Counted from the first letter of the stretch, positions 24,903-34,376 are shown. The stretch: 61,089 nt of DNA from Shewanella sp. UCD-KL12 (GCF_001957125.1 NZ_MPHJ01000022.1:1-61089), one strand, 5' to 3'. The notes: generated by a model not told the origin, from the sequence alone. Numbers and translations: made by a program.

Positions 24903-26834
24903 ATGACCGCTTATTTTATTCAAGCCTTTATTTACCTTTGCGCTGCAGTGATAGCCGTACCTCTAGCTAAACGCTTAGGGCTCGGCTCTGTCTTGGGCTA
25001 CCTGATTGCGGGGGTCGTGATAGGCCCCGTTGTGGGCTTAGTAGGAAGTGAAACCAATACATTGCAACACTTTGCTGAGTTTGGTGTGGTAATGATGCTC
25101 TTTTTAGTTGGTTTAGAGCTCGAACCCCGCATGCTTTGGGGGATGCGTAATAAGCTATTAGGTTTAGGTGGGTTACAGGTAGGCCTCACTACTGCTGTCA
25201 TTACGGCTGCAGGGCTCTGGTTTGGCCTCGTTTGGAGTGTAGCCTTGACGGTCGGTCTTATTTTCGCTCTGTCATCCACTGCTATCGTGTTACAAACATT
25301 CAACGAAAAAAGCCTCACTAAAACCGAAGGTGGGAAAAACGCTTTTTCAGTGCTGCTATTTCAAGATATTGCCGTGATCCCTATGCTGGCACTTATTCCG
25401 CTACTGGCTCTGCCTGAATTAGTTGAAAAGGCTCAAAGCCTTGTTGGCCAAGCAGCAGAACATCATGAGGAGCTGTCGCTCGTTGCAGGACTTCCTGGCT
25501 GGGCATATGGCATCACAGTGTTGCTCGCCATCGCCATTGTTGTCATCGGTGGTCACTACCTAAGTCGCCCCTTATTCCGTTATGTGGCCAGCTCGGGACT
25601 ACGTGAAATATTTACCGCCACGGCGCTGATGCTCGTTATCGGTATTGCAGCCTTGATGAGTTTGGTTGGCCTATCACCTGCCCTTGGCACATTTTTAGCC
25701 GGCGTAGTGCTGGCTAACAGTGAGTTTCGCCATGAGCTTGAATCCAATATTGAACCCTTTAAGGGACTTTTACTGGGGCTGTTTTTCATCACAGTAGGGG
25801 CGGGTATAGATTTTGATGTACTTGCGAGCAATATAGGACCGGTTCTAGGTATCACTGCTGCAGTCATGCTAGTCAAAGCCTTAGTCCTGTTTCTGTTGGC
25901 TTTTATTTTTAGAATAAAAAGTAGTGACCGCTGGTTATTCGCGCTGAGTTTAGCCCAAGCGGGAGAATTTGGCTTCGTACTGCTTAGCTACACAGTGCAA
26001 AACCATGTTATACCAACCGAACTGGCTCAGATGCTCTCCTTAGTGGTTGCCCTGTCTATGTTCCTAACGCCGGGTCTGTTTATCTTTTTCGACAAGGTGA
26101 TCTTACCTAGATACACCATCAGTGAAAACGATCGTGAAGCCGATGAAATCACAGAAAAAGGCACTGTTATCATCGCTGGTGTAGGCCGTTTCGGTCAGAT
26201 GGTAAACCGTTTTTTACGCGCCAATAAGATTGAAACAGTGGTATTGGATCAGTCCGTATCTCAAGTTGAGAACCTAAGAAAAATTAATGTGAAGAGTTTT
26301 TATGGGGATGCCACGCAACCAGACTTACTTCATACCGCGGGCATTGAAGATGCCGCGATGTTAGTCATTGCTATCGACAATAATGAACGTGCTGTCGAAC
26401 TGACGCAATATATCAAGCATACCTACCCTAAGGTGAAAATCTTTGCCCGTGCCTTCGATAGAGGACATCATTTTGAGCTAAAGCATGCCGGCGCTGACTT
26501 TATTGTTAGTGAAACCTATCATTCTGCACTAGAGCTAGGTAAAGAAGCGCTCATAAACCTTGGCGTTCATCCGTTTAAAGCTGAACAGAAAAAAGCGACA
26601 CTACGTGAGCTAGAGCTTTGCTATAAAGACTCCCTCTATGAGATGTGGAAGAAAAATAGTGAAGACAGTAAATACAGCACTCACTTCAGAGAGCTATTTA
26701 TCGAGCTAGAAACCGCTATAGCTAAAGCGATGAAAAGTGAAAGTTTTGATGAACAAGCTAAAGTTGAACGCGGCTGGACACCACCGCCAAAAGGCTATGA
26801 AAAACAGATGAATGAGCTTAGTGATGAACGATAA
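24903..26834 (+). CDS. Glutathione-regulated K+/H+ antiporter, KefB/KefC family (CPA2)
   Basis: This inner-membrane protein (643 residues) exports K+ in exchange for H+ and acidifies the cell during electrophile stress; it is normally gated by glutathione and its adducts. Residues 1-385 form the CPA2 membrane domain with about twelve segments and the LFQDIAVIPML and SLAQAGEFGFVLLSY signatures. A cytoplasmic RCK_N domain follows from about 418 with the nucleotide loop GVGRFGQM, and a helical C-terminus ends in ERGWTPPPKGYEKQ, as in Kef proteins. The upstream gene encodes its oxidoreductase. A two-way terminator separates it from the convergent hpf gene. gshA, for glutathione synthesis, is also in this window but not adjacent. 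Confidence 0.92.
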   Translation: MTAYFIQAFIYLCAAVIAVPLAKRLGLGSVLGYLIAGVVIGPVVGLVGSETNTLQHFAEFGVVMMLFLVGLELEPRMLWGMRNKLLGLGGLQVGLTTAVITAAGLWFGLVWSVALTVGLIFALSSTAIVLQTFNEKSLTKTEGGKNAFSVLLFQDIAVIPMLALIPLLALPELVEKAQSLVGQAAEHHEELSLVAGLPGWAYGITVLLAIAIVVIGGHYLSRPLFRYVASSGLREIFTATALMLVIGIAALMSLVGLSPALGTFLAGVVLANSEFRHELESNIEPFKGLLLGLFFITVGAGIDFDVLASNIGPVLGITAAVMLVKALVLFLLAFIFRIKSSDRWLFALSLAQAGEFGFVLLSYTVQNHVIPTELAQMLSLVVALSMFLTPGLFIFFDKVILPRYTISENDREADEITEKGTVIIAGVGRFGQMVNRFLRANKIETVVLDQSVSQVENLRKINVKSFYGDATQPDLLHTAGIEDAAMLVIAIDNNERAVELTQYIKHTYPKVKIFARAFDRGHHFELKHAGADFIVSETYHSALELGKEALINLGVHPFKAEQKKATLRELELCYKDSLYEMWKKNSEDSKYSTHFRELFIELETAIAKAMKSESFDEQAKVERGWTPPPKGYEKQMNELSDER

Positions 26835-26871
26835 ATTGGCGCTAGCTATTGAATAGTCATATTCAAAACAC

Positions 26872-26899
26872 AAAAAAGCCACCTTGCGGTGGCTTTTTT
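26872..26899. terminator. Bidirectional intrinsic terminator between kef operon and hpf
   Basis: GCCACC and GGTGGC pair around TTGC, with A6 on the left and T6 on the right, so it can end both converging transcripts. Confidence 0.9.
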
Positions 26900-26924
26900 A
26901 TTTAAACAGTTTTTACTTATCAGC

Positions 26925-27281
26925 CTAAACTAACTTCATATCCTGAATGATTTCATGGGCAATTTCTGGTGTAGTACTGACAGGCTTTTCATGCTTATCA
27001 GCCTTTAGCTGACCTTTACGGTGCTTAAGCGCTGCATCGAGCTTCTTCTTTGCAGCCGCAATAGCCGGATACATTACATCGTTTTTCCCCGATGCAGAAA
27101 TTCGACTACCTTCATAATTAGTGCGTAACTCAACCTGAAACTCTCCATGCTCTTTTGAGATGGTTACATCTAACGAGATGAGTGTCGGGAAGTGGGTTGC
27201 GATCTTGGAAAACTTTTCGTCCAAATGTTCTTTGATTGAATCTGTAACATCTACGTGGTGACCAGAAAGATTTATTTTCAT
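26925..27281 (-). CDS. hpf: Ribosome hibernation promoting factor, HPF/RaiA family
   Basis: The 118 residues form the single S30AE/YfiA domain: MKINLSGHHVDVTDSIKEHL, SLDVTISKEHGEFQVELR, and a basic helix AAAKKKLDAALKHRKGQL that contacts rRNA, with a short acidic tail (EIIQDMKLV). It binds the decoding region of the 30S subunit in stationary phase and takes part in 70S inactivation. The tail is intermediate between E. coli HPF (95) and RaiA (113), so which of the two it functionally replaces is uncertain. AAAGGA precedes the start by a suitable distance. A promoter of its own must lie within 27282-27400. Confidence 0.92.
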   Translation of the reverse strand: MKINLSGHHVDVTDSIKEHLDEKFSKIATHFPTLISLDVTISKEHGEFQVELRTNYEGSRISASGKNDVMYPAIAAAKKKLDAALKHRKGQLKADKHEKPVSTTPEIAHEIIQDMKLV

Positions 27282-27998
27282 AGGTTTTCCTTTTAAGAAT
27301 TACTTCAATAATAGAACTGGGGATTGATGGTTTAAAACACAAGGGCTAATTTGAAAAAATTATTGATATTTTCTCTGCCACGCGTTTCTACTCTGTATTT
27401 TCCCACTCAATCTGCCGTTCTCAGCTCTGTATCTATTCTAACGTTTACTGTACTAGTACCGACTATAGACAATAAAAATGCTGACAAATTCAATGTCGTG
27501 CGGACTTTTTCATTTCATTCTTGACTCAACTGGCACACGCCACGAGTTCTTATGTTTCCCCTAATCTGCTTACATTCATATTTACTCCTCATATTTCCTA
27601 AAAGCAAGCACCGTCAATATTCAATGTCTAAAATTAAGACAAAACTAAGGTAAACGTCATAAAAATAGGCAAAGCGTCGAATTATTCCACAGATAAATGA
27701 GTGAATATTACAGGGCTGTTAAGCCTAAGCATAAACCATCACACTTGTCTCTGGAGTAAAAATTGGCCACTAGTTAACAAGTCCTGTCGCTCAGACTACT
27801 CAATCAGCAGCACACTTAGCCAAGCAGCTCCGCAAATCAATATCTTATAAATGTGAAATAGCTCTCTAAATGAAGATTTACACGTAAATACGAATGAAAA
27901 TAGTTATCATGGGCAACTTGTTGGAGTAACATTATTCATATCATTTTGATGTTCCGTTTTGATAAATGGATAGAAAGATAAATTGGGATTAGTGAATA
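27282..27998. other. Long intergenic region with Fur box
   Basis: 717 bases separate hpf from the iron operon. Apart from the Fur box at 27895-27909 I see no gene, repeat or hairpin that stands out. The length would allow a small RNA, but no terminator-like hairpin supports one. Confidence 0.5.
27895..27909. promoter_or_regulatory. Fur box of the DUF3649-PepSY-DUF3325 operon
   Basis: TGAAAAT-A-GTTATCA fits the 7-1-7 Fur consensus TGAWAAT-N-ATTWTCA at 13 of 14 positions. It lies 90 bases before the first gene of an operon of iron-uptake type, so repression by iron-loaded Fur is expected. Confidence 0.75.
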
Positions 27999-28313
27999 GT
28001 GACGATAGAGCAAGTGAGATCTTGGGTTGGTAAAGCGGTCACAAGCAAACGTGATAGTTATAATGTCACTGTCATATCACGAAGTACGGCAGCTATTTTT
28101 GGCGGTTACATACTCGCTGCAACGCTATGCAGCTTTATCGCAGCGGCCCTGCCCTTACCTTTGGTTGACGCAACATTAATAGCAACCATGCTTTCGTTCG
28201 GTTTTTACGCCGCAGCAGCAATAAGAGCATTTAGCGTCGCCAGCTCCCTCCAAGCTTGGTTAGAGTTATTGGGGTTAAGCTTAGTCATATCTCTTTTAAC
28301 TCAGTTATTTTAG
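27999..28313 (+). CDS. DUF3649 small membrane protein of an iron-uptake operon
   Basis: The 104-residue product has three predicted membrane segments (about 32-50, 56-73 and 82-102) and the family's RSTAAIFGGYILAATLC and FGFYAAAAIRAF stretches. DUF3649 proteins are found with PepSY-TM and DUF3325 proteins in siderophore-iron operons; their biochemical role is unknown. The start is GTG 27999, with GGGA about ten bases before it; GTG 28014 is an alternative. It lies just after the Fur box. Confidence 0.8.
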   Translation: MTIEQVRSWVGKAVTSKRDSYNVTVISRSTAAIFGGYILAATLCSFIAAALPLPLVDATLIATMLSFGFYAAAAIRAFSVASSLQAWLELLGLSLVISLLTQLF

Positions 28314-28412
28314 TTAACTCGATAGCCAAATTATTCTTACTTCGCATTTTTAAAAGCAAGCCAAGCTATTGCTTGATCTCGATATAATAACCAACTCTCC
28401 TTAGGCAAAATA

Positions 28413-30059
28413 ATGAAAGATACCTTTTTTCGCACCATGACTTGGCTACATACTTGGGTTGGGCTGCTTGTATGCTGGCTGTTGTTACTGGTTTTTTTTG
28501 CTGGCACGTTAAGCTATTACCGCCATGAGATGAATTTATGGGTCAAGCCAGAATTACACTCAGGTACACTCCAAAACTACCAAGCGAGTGAACTTGAAAA
28601 GCAGATAAGCACAGGTCAAAACTATTTAAATGCTCACGCACAAGGTGCTAGAGATTGGCGGATCAACTTACCGACTGAGCGTAAACCTTATTTAAGTTTT
28701 GGCTGGCAATCACAACCTGCCAAAGGTGAGCGAAGAGGTCAGTTTGTCGAGCATATATCGAAAACCAACAGCAGCGAGATGATTACTGACGTTAGAGAAT
28801 CAAAAGGGGGACACTTTTTCTATCGTTTGCACTTCAACCTGCACTATTTACCAACGATTGCAGGGCGCTGGGTGATCGGATCTTGTAGCATGTTTATGTT
28901 ACTAGCCCTCATCAGTGGCATTGTCATTCACAAGCGTATTTTTAAAGATCTATTCAGTTTTAGACGCAATAAAGGCAGCCGCTCTTGGCTAGACGGCCAC
29001 AATGTCAGCTCCGTCATAGCACTGCCCTACCACTTAATGATCACCTATACCGGGCTGATGACCTTGATGTTCATCTATATGCCATGGGGAGTAGAAACAA
29101 ATTACGATGGTGATAATAGAGCTTTTCGTTCCGATTTAAATCCTGCCAGGATCCAAACTAAAGCCAGCGGAACAAAGGCGAAGCTTATCGATGCTACAAG
29201 TTTACTTCCTAAGGTAAAAAGTTACTGGGGAGAAGCGCCAATTAAACAAGTTGTGATATCCAACCCTTATGATGCTAACAGCCGAATTAGCTTTTATCGT
29301 CATAACAAACAAGACCTGACAGACAAACGCACTCAAATGGTGTTCAGTGGTGCTACTGGTGAGTTAGTCGTTATGACGCCATTGGAGAAAACAGCGACTC
29401 ATGCAACCTATGACACCATGATATCTCTGCACACAGCAAGGTTTGCAGAACCTATTTTGCGCGCACTCTTCTTCTTTTGTGGATTACTCGGCTGCGCAAT
29501 GATAACCACTGGCGCATTGCTCTGGGCAATTAAAATCCGCCAAAGCCAACAAAAACAGTTAGCGAAAGGACTGAAAGAGAGCCTAGGCCTTAGGCTTGTA
29601 GAGGGACTCAATCTAACATTTATTGCAGGTTTACCTTTAGCTACCGCGATATTCTTCTACGCCAATAGACTTATTCCTGCAGGGGCAAACAATAGAAGTG
29701 ATTGGGAGGTACATAGCTTTTTCATCACACTTGTAGTGGTTGCCGCTATCGCTTGGAAAAACCGCTCTTTAGCAAGCTGGAGAGTCGTACTTGGGCTTGG
29801 TGCAATAAGCTTCTTAGGCCTGCCCATACTTAATGCGCTCACATCCGGTGTTAGCCTGTTCGACAATATCATAGATCAACAGTGGGGCTTAGTTGGCTTC
29901 GATAGTCTATGTATTGTCACAGGAGTAACACTGCTATTTGCGATTAGCAGAACAGTGCTCTTTGAAAGAAAAAAACAGCGCCCTAGCACTGCGCGAAAAA
30001 ATGCAAAACCGACTAGAGACAAGCAAGTTGTGGCTTTAAATGCCACCAAAGGAGCTTAA
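28413..30059 (+). CDS. PepSY-associated transmembrane protein, probable ferric-siderophore reductase
   Basis: The 548-residue inner-membrane protein opens with TMTWLHTWVGLLVCWLL, the hallmark first helix of the PepSY_TM family, with periplasmic segment, then FYRLHFNLHYL, a second helix (IGSCSMFMLLALISGIVIHKR split as MFMLLALISG), HNVSSVIALPYHLMITYTGL, and several more helices near 350-520. Conserved His residues in helices 1, 3 and 4 may bind haem. Some family members reduce ferric siderophores at the inner membrane. It is the middle gene of the Fur-controlled operon, 99 bases after DUF3649, and one base before the DUF3325 start codon. No TonB-dependent receptor is adjacent. Confidence 0.85.
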   Translation: MKDTFFRTMTWLHTWVGLLVCWLLLLVFFAGTLSYYRHEMNLWVKPELHSGTLQNYQASELEKQISTGQNYLNAHAQGARDWRINLPTERKPYLSFGWQSQPAKGERRGQFVEHISKTNSSEMITDVRESKGGHFFYRLHFNLHYLPTIAGRWVIGSCSMFMLLALISGIVIHKRIFKDLFSFRRNKGSRSWLDGHNVSSVIALPYHLMITYTGLMTLMFIYMPWGVETNYDGDNRAFRSDLNPARIQTKASGTKAKLIDATSLLPKVKSYWGEAPIKQVVISNPYDANSRISFYRHNKQDLTDKRTQMVFSGATGELVVMTPLEKTATHATYDTMISLHTARFAEPILRALFFFCGLLGCAMITTGALLWAIKIRQSQQKQLAKGLKESLGLRLVEGLNLTFIAGLPLATAIFFYANRLIPAGANNRSDWEVHSFFITLVVVAAIAWKNRSLASWRVVLGLGAISFLGLPILNALTSGVSLFDNIIDQQWGLVGFDSLCIVTGVTLLFAISRTVLFERKKQRPSTARKNAKPTRDKQVVALNATKGA

Positions 30060-30060
30060 T

Positions 30061-30408
30061 GTGATCACAAGCCCAATGATACTTAGCATATTGCTGATGA
30101 GTTATATCGCGTTTGGTTGTCTAGCATTAGCGATGTTTTCACACTATAGAGACACATTTTCCACCTCGCCTACAACATTGCAAAGTCGTCTGTTTTATTG
30201 GGTAGGTTGGCTACTGTTGGGGTCAACACTTTTGCTCTCTATTAATAATATAGGTGTCGCATATGGCAGTGTTGTTTTTGTCGGAGCGATGGCGCCCGCA
30301 GGTCTACTGATCATTTTAACCTTAAGCTATAAGGCAAAAAGCTTACCTGTGTATATGCTTTTAAGTTTTATAAGCATGCTGGCTTTCTTAGGCATATCTT
30401 TTTTCTAA
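30061..30408 (+). CDS. DUF3325 small membrane protein of the iron operon
   Basis: From GTG 30061 the product has 115 residues with four hydrophobic segments, matching DUF3325 in size and in the LAMFSHYRD and RLFYWVGWLLL motifs. GTG is chosen because AAAGGAG (30048-30054) stands six bases before it; an ATG at 30040 lies inside the PepSY gene without such a site. It starts one base after the PepSY stop, so the two are translated together. Function unknown. Confidence 0.8.
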   Translation: MITSPMILSILLMSYIAFGCLALAMFSHYRDTFSTSPTTLQSRLFYWVGWLLLGSTLLLSINNIGVAYGSVVFVGAMAPAGLLIILTLSYKAKSLPVYMLLSFISMLAFLGISFF

Positions 30409-30550
30409 TCGCTATTCTCTAAATGAGACTATTTATCTGCGAATATTAGCTTTAGCTACCAAATAAAACGTCGAGTTTTGATCAAGTTCAGCCTTTATTC
30501 AGTTTATAACTTGTACAATAGCGACAAGTTCAGACAGATTAGAGGCTGAT

Positions 30551-31027
30551 ATGCAGATTCACTCAAACACACCGTACACAGCAAATACGACTCCCGTTGC
30601 ACCATCGAGTGTAAACCAGGCTGTCACGGCTGCAAATCAAGCTCAAGTTGCTACAGGCTCGCCTTTACCTAACATAACCGATACTGTGACACTGTCGGCT
30701 CAAGCTCTGGCACTGTCTCAACAGCCTCCCATGACAAGTAAAGATGCAGAAACACTCCCTGTTACTCCCAACTTGCCTAACCAAGGCGAAAAGGTCGATG
30801 ACTACGTTGAGTTCCGTAAAGCTAAAGCTCAATATCAAGTCTATTCAGATATAGCTGGAATGGCGACAGGTAATAGCAACAACATCTCAGCGCCTACAGC
30901 CTATTATTTATCAAATAACGATGAAGCACGCTCCGCAGTCGTAGACAATAAAGCTCAGCAGCAAAATGTTTCTGCTATGCAAGCCTATGCACAAGCTTCA
31001 CAAGATGCACAAGAGTGGTATGAATAG
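30551..31027 (+). CDS. Conserved hypothetical protein, disordered N-terminus
   Basis: The 158-residue protein has no signal peptide or membrane segment. Residues 1-60 are rich in Thr, Pro, Asn, Gln and Ala and likely unstructured; DTVTLSAQALALSQQ near 45-58 recalls the DxVxLS(xx)A motif found near the start of several small Shewanella and Vibrio proteins of unknown function. A conserved-looking YVEFRKAKAQYQVYSDIAG block at about 84-102 leads to an Ala/Gln-rich helix. AGAGG is close to the ATG. Single gene. Confidence 0.65.
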   Translation: MQIHSNTPYTANTTPVAPSSVNQAVTAANQAQVATGSPLPNITDTVTLSAQALALSQQPPMTSKDAETLPVTPNLPNQGEKVDDYVEFRKAKAQYQVYSDIAGMATGNSNNISAPTAYYLSNNDEARSAVVDNKAQQQNVSAMQAYAQASQDAQEWYE

Positions 31028-31128
31028 AGCTAGTCTTGCCACTGTTTAGCTTCCAGTACACTTACAACAAGACGCAGTATCAATATAGAAAGCTCGCCCT
31101 TTATCGCTCTATTTAATAAAAGCGAGTG

Positions 31129-31791
31129 CTAGCTTTCATTGTCCTGAGACATCTTAGCGCCAACTAAACTTGCGACAAGAATAGCCATGTAAAATTGCCC
31201 TGCTATCGCTTCCATATATGCCAGCGCTCGAGGCACAGGTAACGCTGGAGAGATCTCCCCGTAACCTACTGTTGTTAGTGTTATAAAACTATAATAGATC
31301 ACACTCGTAAAGTTATCAGTCCAAGGCTTAACTTCTAGGCCGTTAAATGCAAGTCCAAATAGCTCAATATTAATCAAATACATGATGGCCCAAATCAGCC
31401 CCATCAAAAGAAATATACAGATTGAACCTATAATTTGATTACCAGTGATCTTACCGCTAAACAGCACTTGTTTTGCAGCTGTCCACATCGACATCAATAG
31501 AAAACCTAAGATAGAAAACAGGGTAATAAGGTCTAGGTTTAAGGTTTCCATCATTGAGCCTAATGCAGATAGAGCAGCTATCGATAACAAAAAACCTAAA
31601 CCATTTCGATACCAGAGCTTGTCTTTACCAATCCCGATAACAGCCACAGACAGACAGATCACGGTGGTTGCGACGATCATTATCTGACCACCGTGAAAGA
31701 GTTGCTCGGCGATTGCCGAGCCTAGAAGTAAAAAAACAAGTGATAACAGAAGATAAGAGAAATTATCTTCTTGGGAAAGCTTCCTGCTCAT
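31129..31791 (-). CDS. Two-pore-helix (Ion_trans_2) potassium channel
   Basis: The 220-residue inner-membrane protein has about five hydrophobic segments followed by the K+ selectivity filter TTVGYGEISP near residue 177 and a last helix (FYMAILVASLVGAKM). The filter is canonical, so K+ selectivity is expected; there is no RCK or voltage-sensor signature. The frame runs upstream to 31914 inside the AI-2E gene; ATG 31791 is preferred as it avoids a 119-base overlap and lies five bases past that gene. The two genes are therefore likely co-transcribed. Confidence 0.82.
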   Translation of the reverse strand: MSRKLSQEDNFSYLLLSLVFLLLGSAIAEQLFHGGQIMIVATTVICLSVAVIGIGKDKLWYRNGLGFLLSIAALSALGSMMETLNLDLITLFSILGFLLMSMWTAAKQVLFSGKITGNQIIGSICIFLLMGLIWAIMYLINIELFGLAFNGLEVKPWTDNFTSVIYYSFITLTTVGYGEISPALPVPRALAYMEAIAGQFYMAILVASLVGAKMSQDNES

Positions 31792-31795
31792 ACCG

Positions 31796-32902
31796 CTACT
31801 TAGCCTCGCTTTGAATCTCTTCCTCATCCACTGAGTCAGGCTCACTATCAATCCAGGCAATAAATAGCTTATAACCAAGCGCCAGTACAACAGCGCCAAC
31901 AAATAGGCCCACAATGCCCGATAGCATCATACCGCCAATAGCACCGATGAGAATAACTAGCATAGGAATATCAACACCACGGCCCATCAGCATAGGTTTT
32001 AAGATTGCGTCACTAGCACTCACCAGTATGCCCCACACCATAAACATGATTGCCACAGAGGAGGACTCAACAGAGAAAACATAGGCCATAATCGGTGCTA
32101 ATATAAGAATTGGTGGCAGCTGAACTATCGCTAATAACAGCACGATTAACATCCAAATCCCAGTTGCAGGAACCCCAACTAACCCCATGCCTATTCCTGA
32201 CAAAATAGACTGTATTAGTGCAACACCTATAACCCCTTGAACAACACTGCGTACCGTAGCAACAGATAGTACTGAGAACTCCTCACCATGAGAGCCCGCT
32301 AGCCTTATTGCGATTTTATGGAAAACTTCGCTTGCCCCTTTGCCATTGGTAATAAACACCCCAGCAATAATAATTGAGATAACAAATTGAAGCACGGTCA
32401 TCCCAAAGCCACCAAGCGCAGAGGCTCCTTTAGAAACAACAGATTTTATCTCTTCAGCATGTGCTTTAACGACGCTATCTAAATTCGTCGAGGACTTGTC
32501 CCAAAATTGGTATAGCTTGTCACCAATCAATGGCAGATCGGCAACCGATTCCTTTGGCGACGGGATGACAAATGTCCCCTCCTGCACCTCCCCGATAAAA
32601 TCTTGAGTCCCTGTAACAAGGGCACCAGAAAATAAAAAAGTTGGCACTAACAATAGCGCAAGAGATAGCACAGTCACCAAGGCACTGGATTTACCTAAGC
32701 TTAAACCACTTTTACTTGCTAATTTTAATACTAATGGAGAAAGCGCAATCGCAATGATCCCCCCCCATACAATTGGCATGATAAAAGGTTTAACTATCTC
32801 AAAGCACCAGATCACCACCAAAAAAATCACCGCTATCTTAATAGCTGCATCGACCGCCTGCTTAGTAAAAACTTGTGATGTGTCACTCTGCTGTCCACTC
32901 AT
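31796..32902 (-). CDS. AI-2E family transporter (PerM/YdiK type)
   Basis: The 368-residue protein has the family layout: paired N-terminal helices (IAVIFLVVIWCFEIVKPF, VWGGIIAIALSPLV), a long periplasmic or cytoplasmic amphipathic region (about 105-170), then five or six helices including the signature LLLAIVQLPPILILAPIMAYVF and MVWGILVSASDAILKPMLMGRG. Members export the AI-2 signal (TqsA) or act as Na+/H+ antiporters; which applies here cannot be told. Start ATG 32902 has GGAG five bases before it and is preferred over 32923. The C-terminus is acidic (SEPDSVDEEE). Confidence 0.85.
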   Translation of the reverse strand: MSGQQSDTSQVFTKQAVDAAIKIAVIFLVVIWCFEIVKPFIMPIVWGGIIAIALSPLVLKLASKSGLSLGKSSALVTVLSLALLLVPTFLFSGALVTGTQDFIGEVQEGTFVIPSPKESVADLPLIGDKLYQFWDKSSTNLDSVVKAHAEEIKSVVSKGASALGGFGMTVLQFVISIIIAGVFITNGKGASEVFHKIAIRLAGSHGEEFSVLSVATVRSVVQGVIGVALIQSILSGIGMGLVGVPATGIWMLIVLLLAIVQLPPILILAPIMAYVFSVESSSVAIMFMVWGILVSASDAILKPMLMGRGVDIPMLVILIGAIGGMMLSGIVGLFVGAVVLALGYKLFIAWIDSEPDSVDEEEIQSEAK

Positions 32903-33131
32903 TTTAGCTCCATTAATATACATGCTTACTTGTTAACAATTGGTCAACCACTTAAATTAAAACTATAGGAAAGGCAATATAAAGGCAATATAAAATCAAT
33001 AACCTACAACCATTAAACAGATAAAGCCAACCCTAACCAAAAACAACAAACAGTTCACAGTAATCGAATAATTACTCTATTAAAGCGTTAATGACCTCTA
33101 ATATAATTCCAGGCTATAGCTTAGCTAAGGC

Positions 33132-33157
33132 AAAAAAAAGAGCGCTAAAAAGCGCCC
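33132..33157 (-). terminator. Intrinsic terminator of the SYLF lipoprotein gene
   Basis: On the minus strand GGGCGCT pairs with AGCGCTC around four T, followed by eight T, 20 bases beyond the stop. Confidence 0.88.
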
Positions 33158-33176
33158 TAATTTATTCGAGATGGGG

Positions 33177-33767
33177 TTAACCCTCTTTCTCGATAAAGTC
33201 ATCAGTGAAGTCTGTCTTCCAGTACTTATAGCCCTGTACGGTAGCTTGAGCAGCCGCTCCCATTAAGTTCACTTGGTAGGTTTTTACACCGGAAACATCA
33301 ACTGACTGGTTAGCAGATGCTTGATCGCCACTGCCTTCATACTCAGCACTTGCTTCTGCTTGTGCTTGACCTTCATAGCCTGACTCTTTAAAGCGATTCA
33401 GGGCTTCTCTATTCATAAAAGCTTGAACAAAAGCGACCTGCTTCCACCCTATACCTGCACCGACACCACCTGTAGCGAAGCGATAATAGGAGATGGCTCC
33501 CTTTTCATTAAGCACGCACACTCCACCACCTGTCGAAAGTGCAAACAAATAACTGTTACTACCAGTGCAAGTCACATAAGCCACTGAACTTGCCACAGCA
33601 GACTTAGCACCTTTGTGCTCACTATAGATCTCCTGTAATGCATTATCTATCTCTTGGCGCGCATTGGCTTTTTTCGCCTCTGGCGTACTTCCCGTTGCAC
33701 AACCGGTTAATACAAGCGGAATAGTGATAACAGCAGCTTTAACTAAACTTGAAAGATTAAATTTCAT
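33177..33767 (-). CDS. Lipoprotein with YSC84-like (SYLF) domain
   Basis: From ATG 33767 the product has 196 residues, with a lipoprotein signal ending in LVLTGCAT (modified Cys near residue 23). The body has the SYLF layout: a first helix (ARQEIDNALQEIY), an alanine-rich strand, two glycine-rich turns (STGGGVCVL, ATGGVGAGIGWK), VQAFMNREALNRF, and an end motif with KYWKTD. SYLF proteins bind lipids; bacterial roles are not settled. The frame runs to 33839, but the lipobox distance favours 33767. Confidence 0.75.
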   Translation of the reverse strand: MKFNLSSLVKAAVITIPLVLTGCATGSTPEAKKANARQEIDNALQEIYSEHKGAKSAVASSVAYVTCTGSNSYLFALSTGGGVCVLNEKGAISYYRFATGGVGAGIGWKQVAFVQAFMNREALNRFKESGYEGQAQAEASAEYEGSGDQASANQSVDVSGVKTYQVNLMGAAAQATVQGYKYWKTDFTDDFIEKEG

Positions 33768-33841
33768 AATACACCTTATAACTGAGTAAAAATAACGTGC
33801 AAAATAAACTGCATACTGCACAAAATTGTTGATGTTCAACG

Positions 33842-34051
33842 TTAACGCACACCAAATTGATTACGTAAGCTATCAGCTACAATCTCATCTTGGACTATAA
33901 CCTCTACCTCGTTGTGACAATCATAATTGCAAACTAGATCTTGCTGAGTATCCTGACTTTCAATATCAAAGCTAGGATAAGCAATTGCTTTTGAGATAAT
34001 CACGGTAAGCAATACTGCAAAAGTAAGCTTAATGGCGACACTCCATTTCAT
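33842..34051 (-). CDS. Small exported protein of unknown function (69 residues)
   Basis: The product opens with MKWSVAIKLTFAVLLTVIIS and a cleavage-like SKAIA, then a mature part of about 45 residues, rich in Asp, Glu and Gln, with CNYDC, a two-cysteine motif that could form a disulfide. It lies 74 bases upstream of the SYLF lipoprotein in the same direction and may be co-transcribed. No family recognised. Confidence 0.6.
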   Translation of the reverse strand: MKWSVAIKLTFAVLLTVIISKAIAYPSFDIESQDTQQDLVCNYDCHNEVEVIVQDEIVADSLRNQFGVR

Positions 34052-34190
34052 ATGTCACCTTAATACTAGCTAAAAATAAGTATCTGACGAGCACCTTGAA
34101 CGCTATGTTGTAAATACTAACTTATATAAAACAATATTAGTTACCATCTCACGCCACAGGTATTTGTCATGCTAATTTTGAAAACCGATA

Positions 34191-34376
34191 TTAAAGAGTA
34201 AGTGCGCGATATTCTTTCATTATCTTTCTCACACTCTTCCACCAGCCAATAATTACAGCACTTTGTGAGGTCAAAAAAATCAACTCCCCCCAAATCAGCC
34301 CAGTGATGATGGCGGTTAATGTGCCTGAAACAATCCATAGGGTTGAGAAGATAAGTACAATGACTGCTTGTCCCAT
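34191..34376 (-). CDS. Small two-helix membrane protein (61 residues)
   Basis: Two hydrophobic segments (about 3-27 and 30-44) are followed by a basic tail (WWKSVRKIMKEYR), suggesting an inner-membrane protein with its ends in the cytoplasm. GGGAGG stands four bases before ATG 34376, a strong site that supports a real gene; a GTG at 34388 lies inside that site. No family recognised. Confidence 0.6.
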   Translation of the reverse strand: MGQAVIVLIFSTLWIVSGTLTAIITGLIWGELIFLTSQSAVIIGWWKSVRKIMKEYRALTL

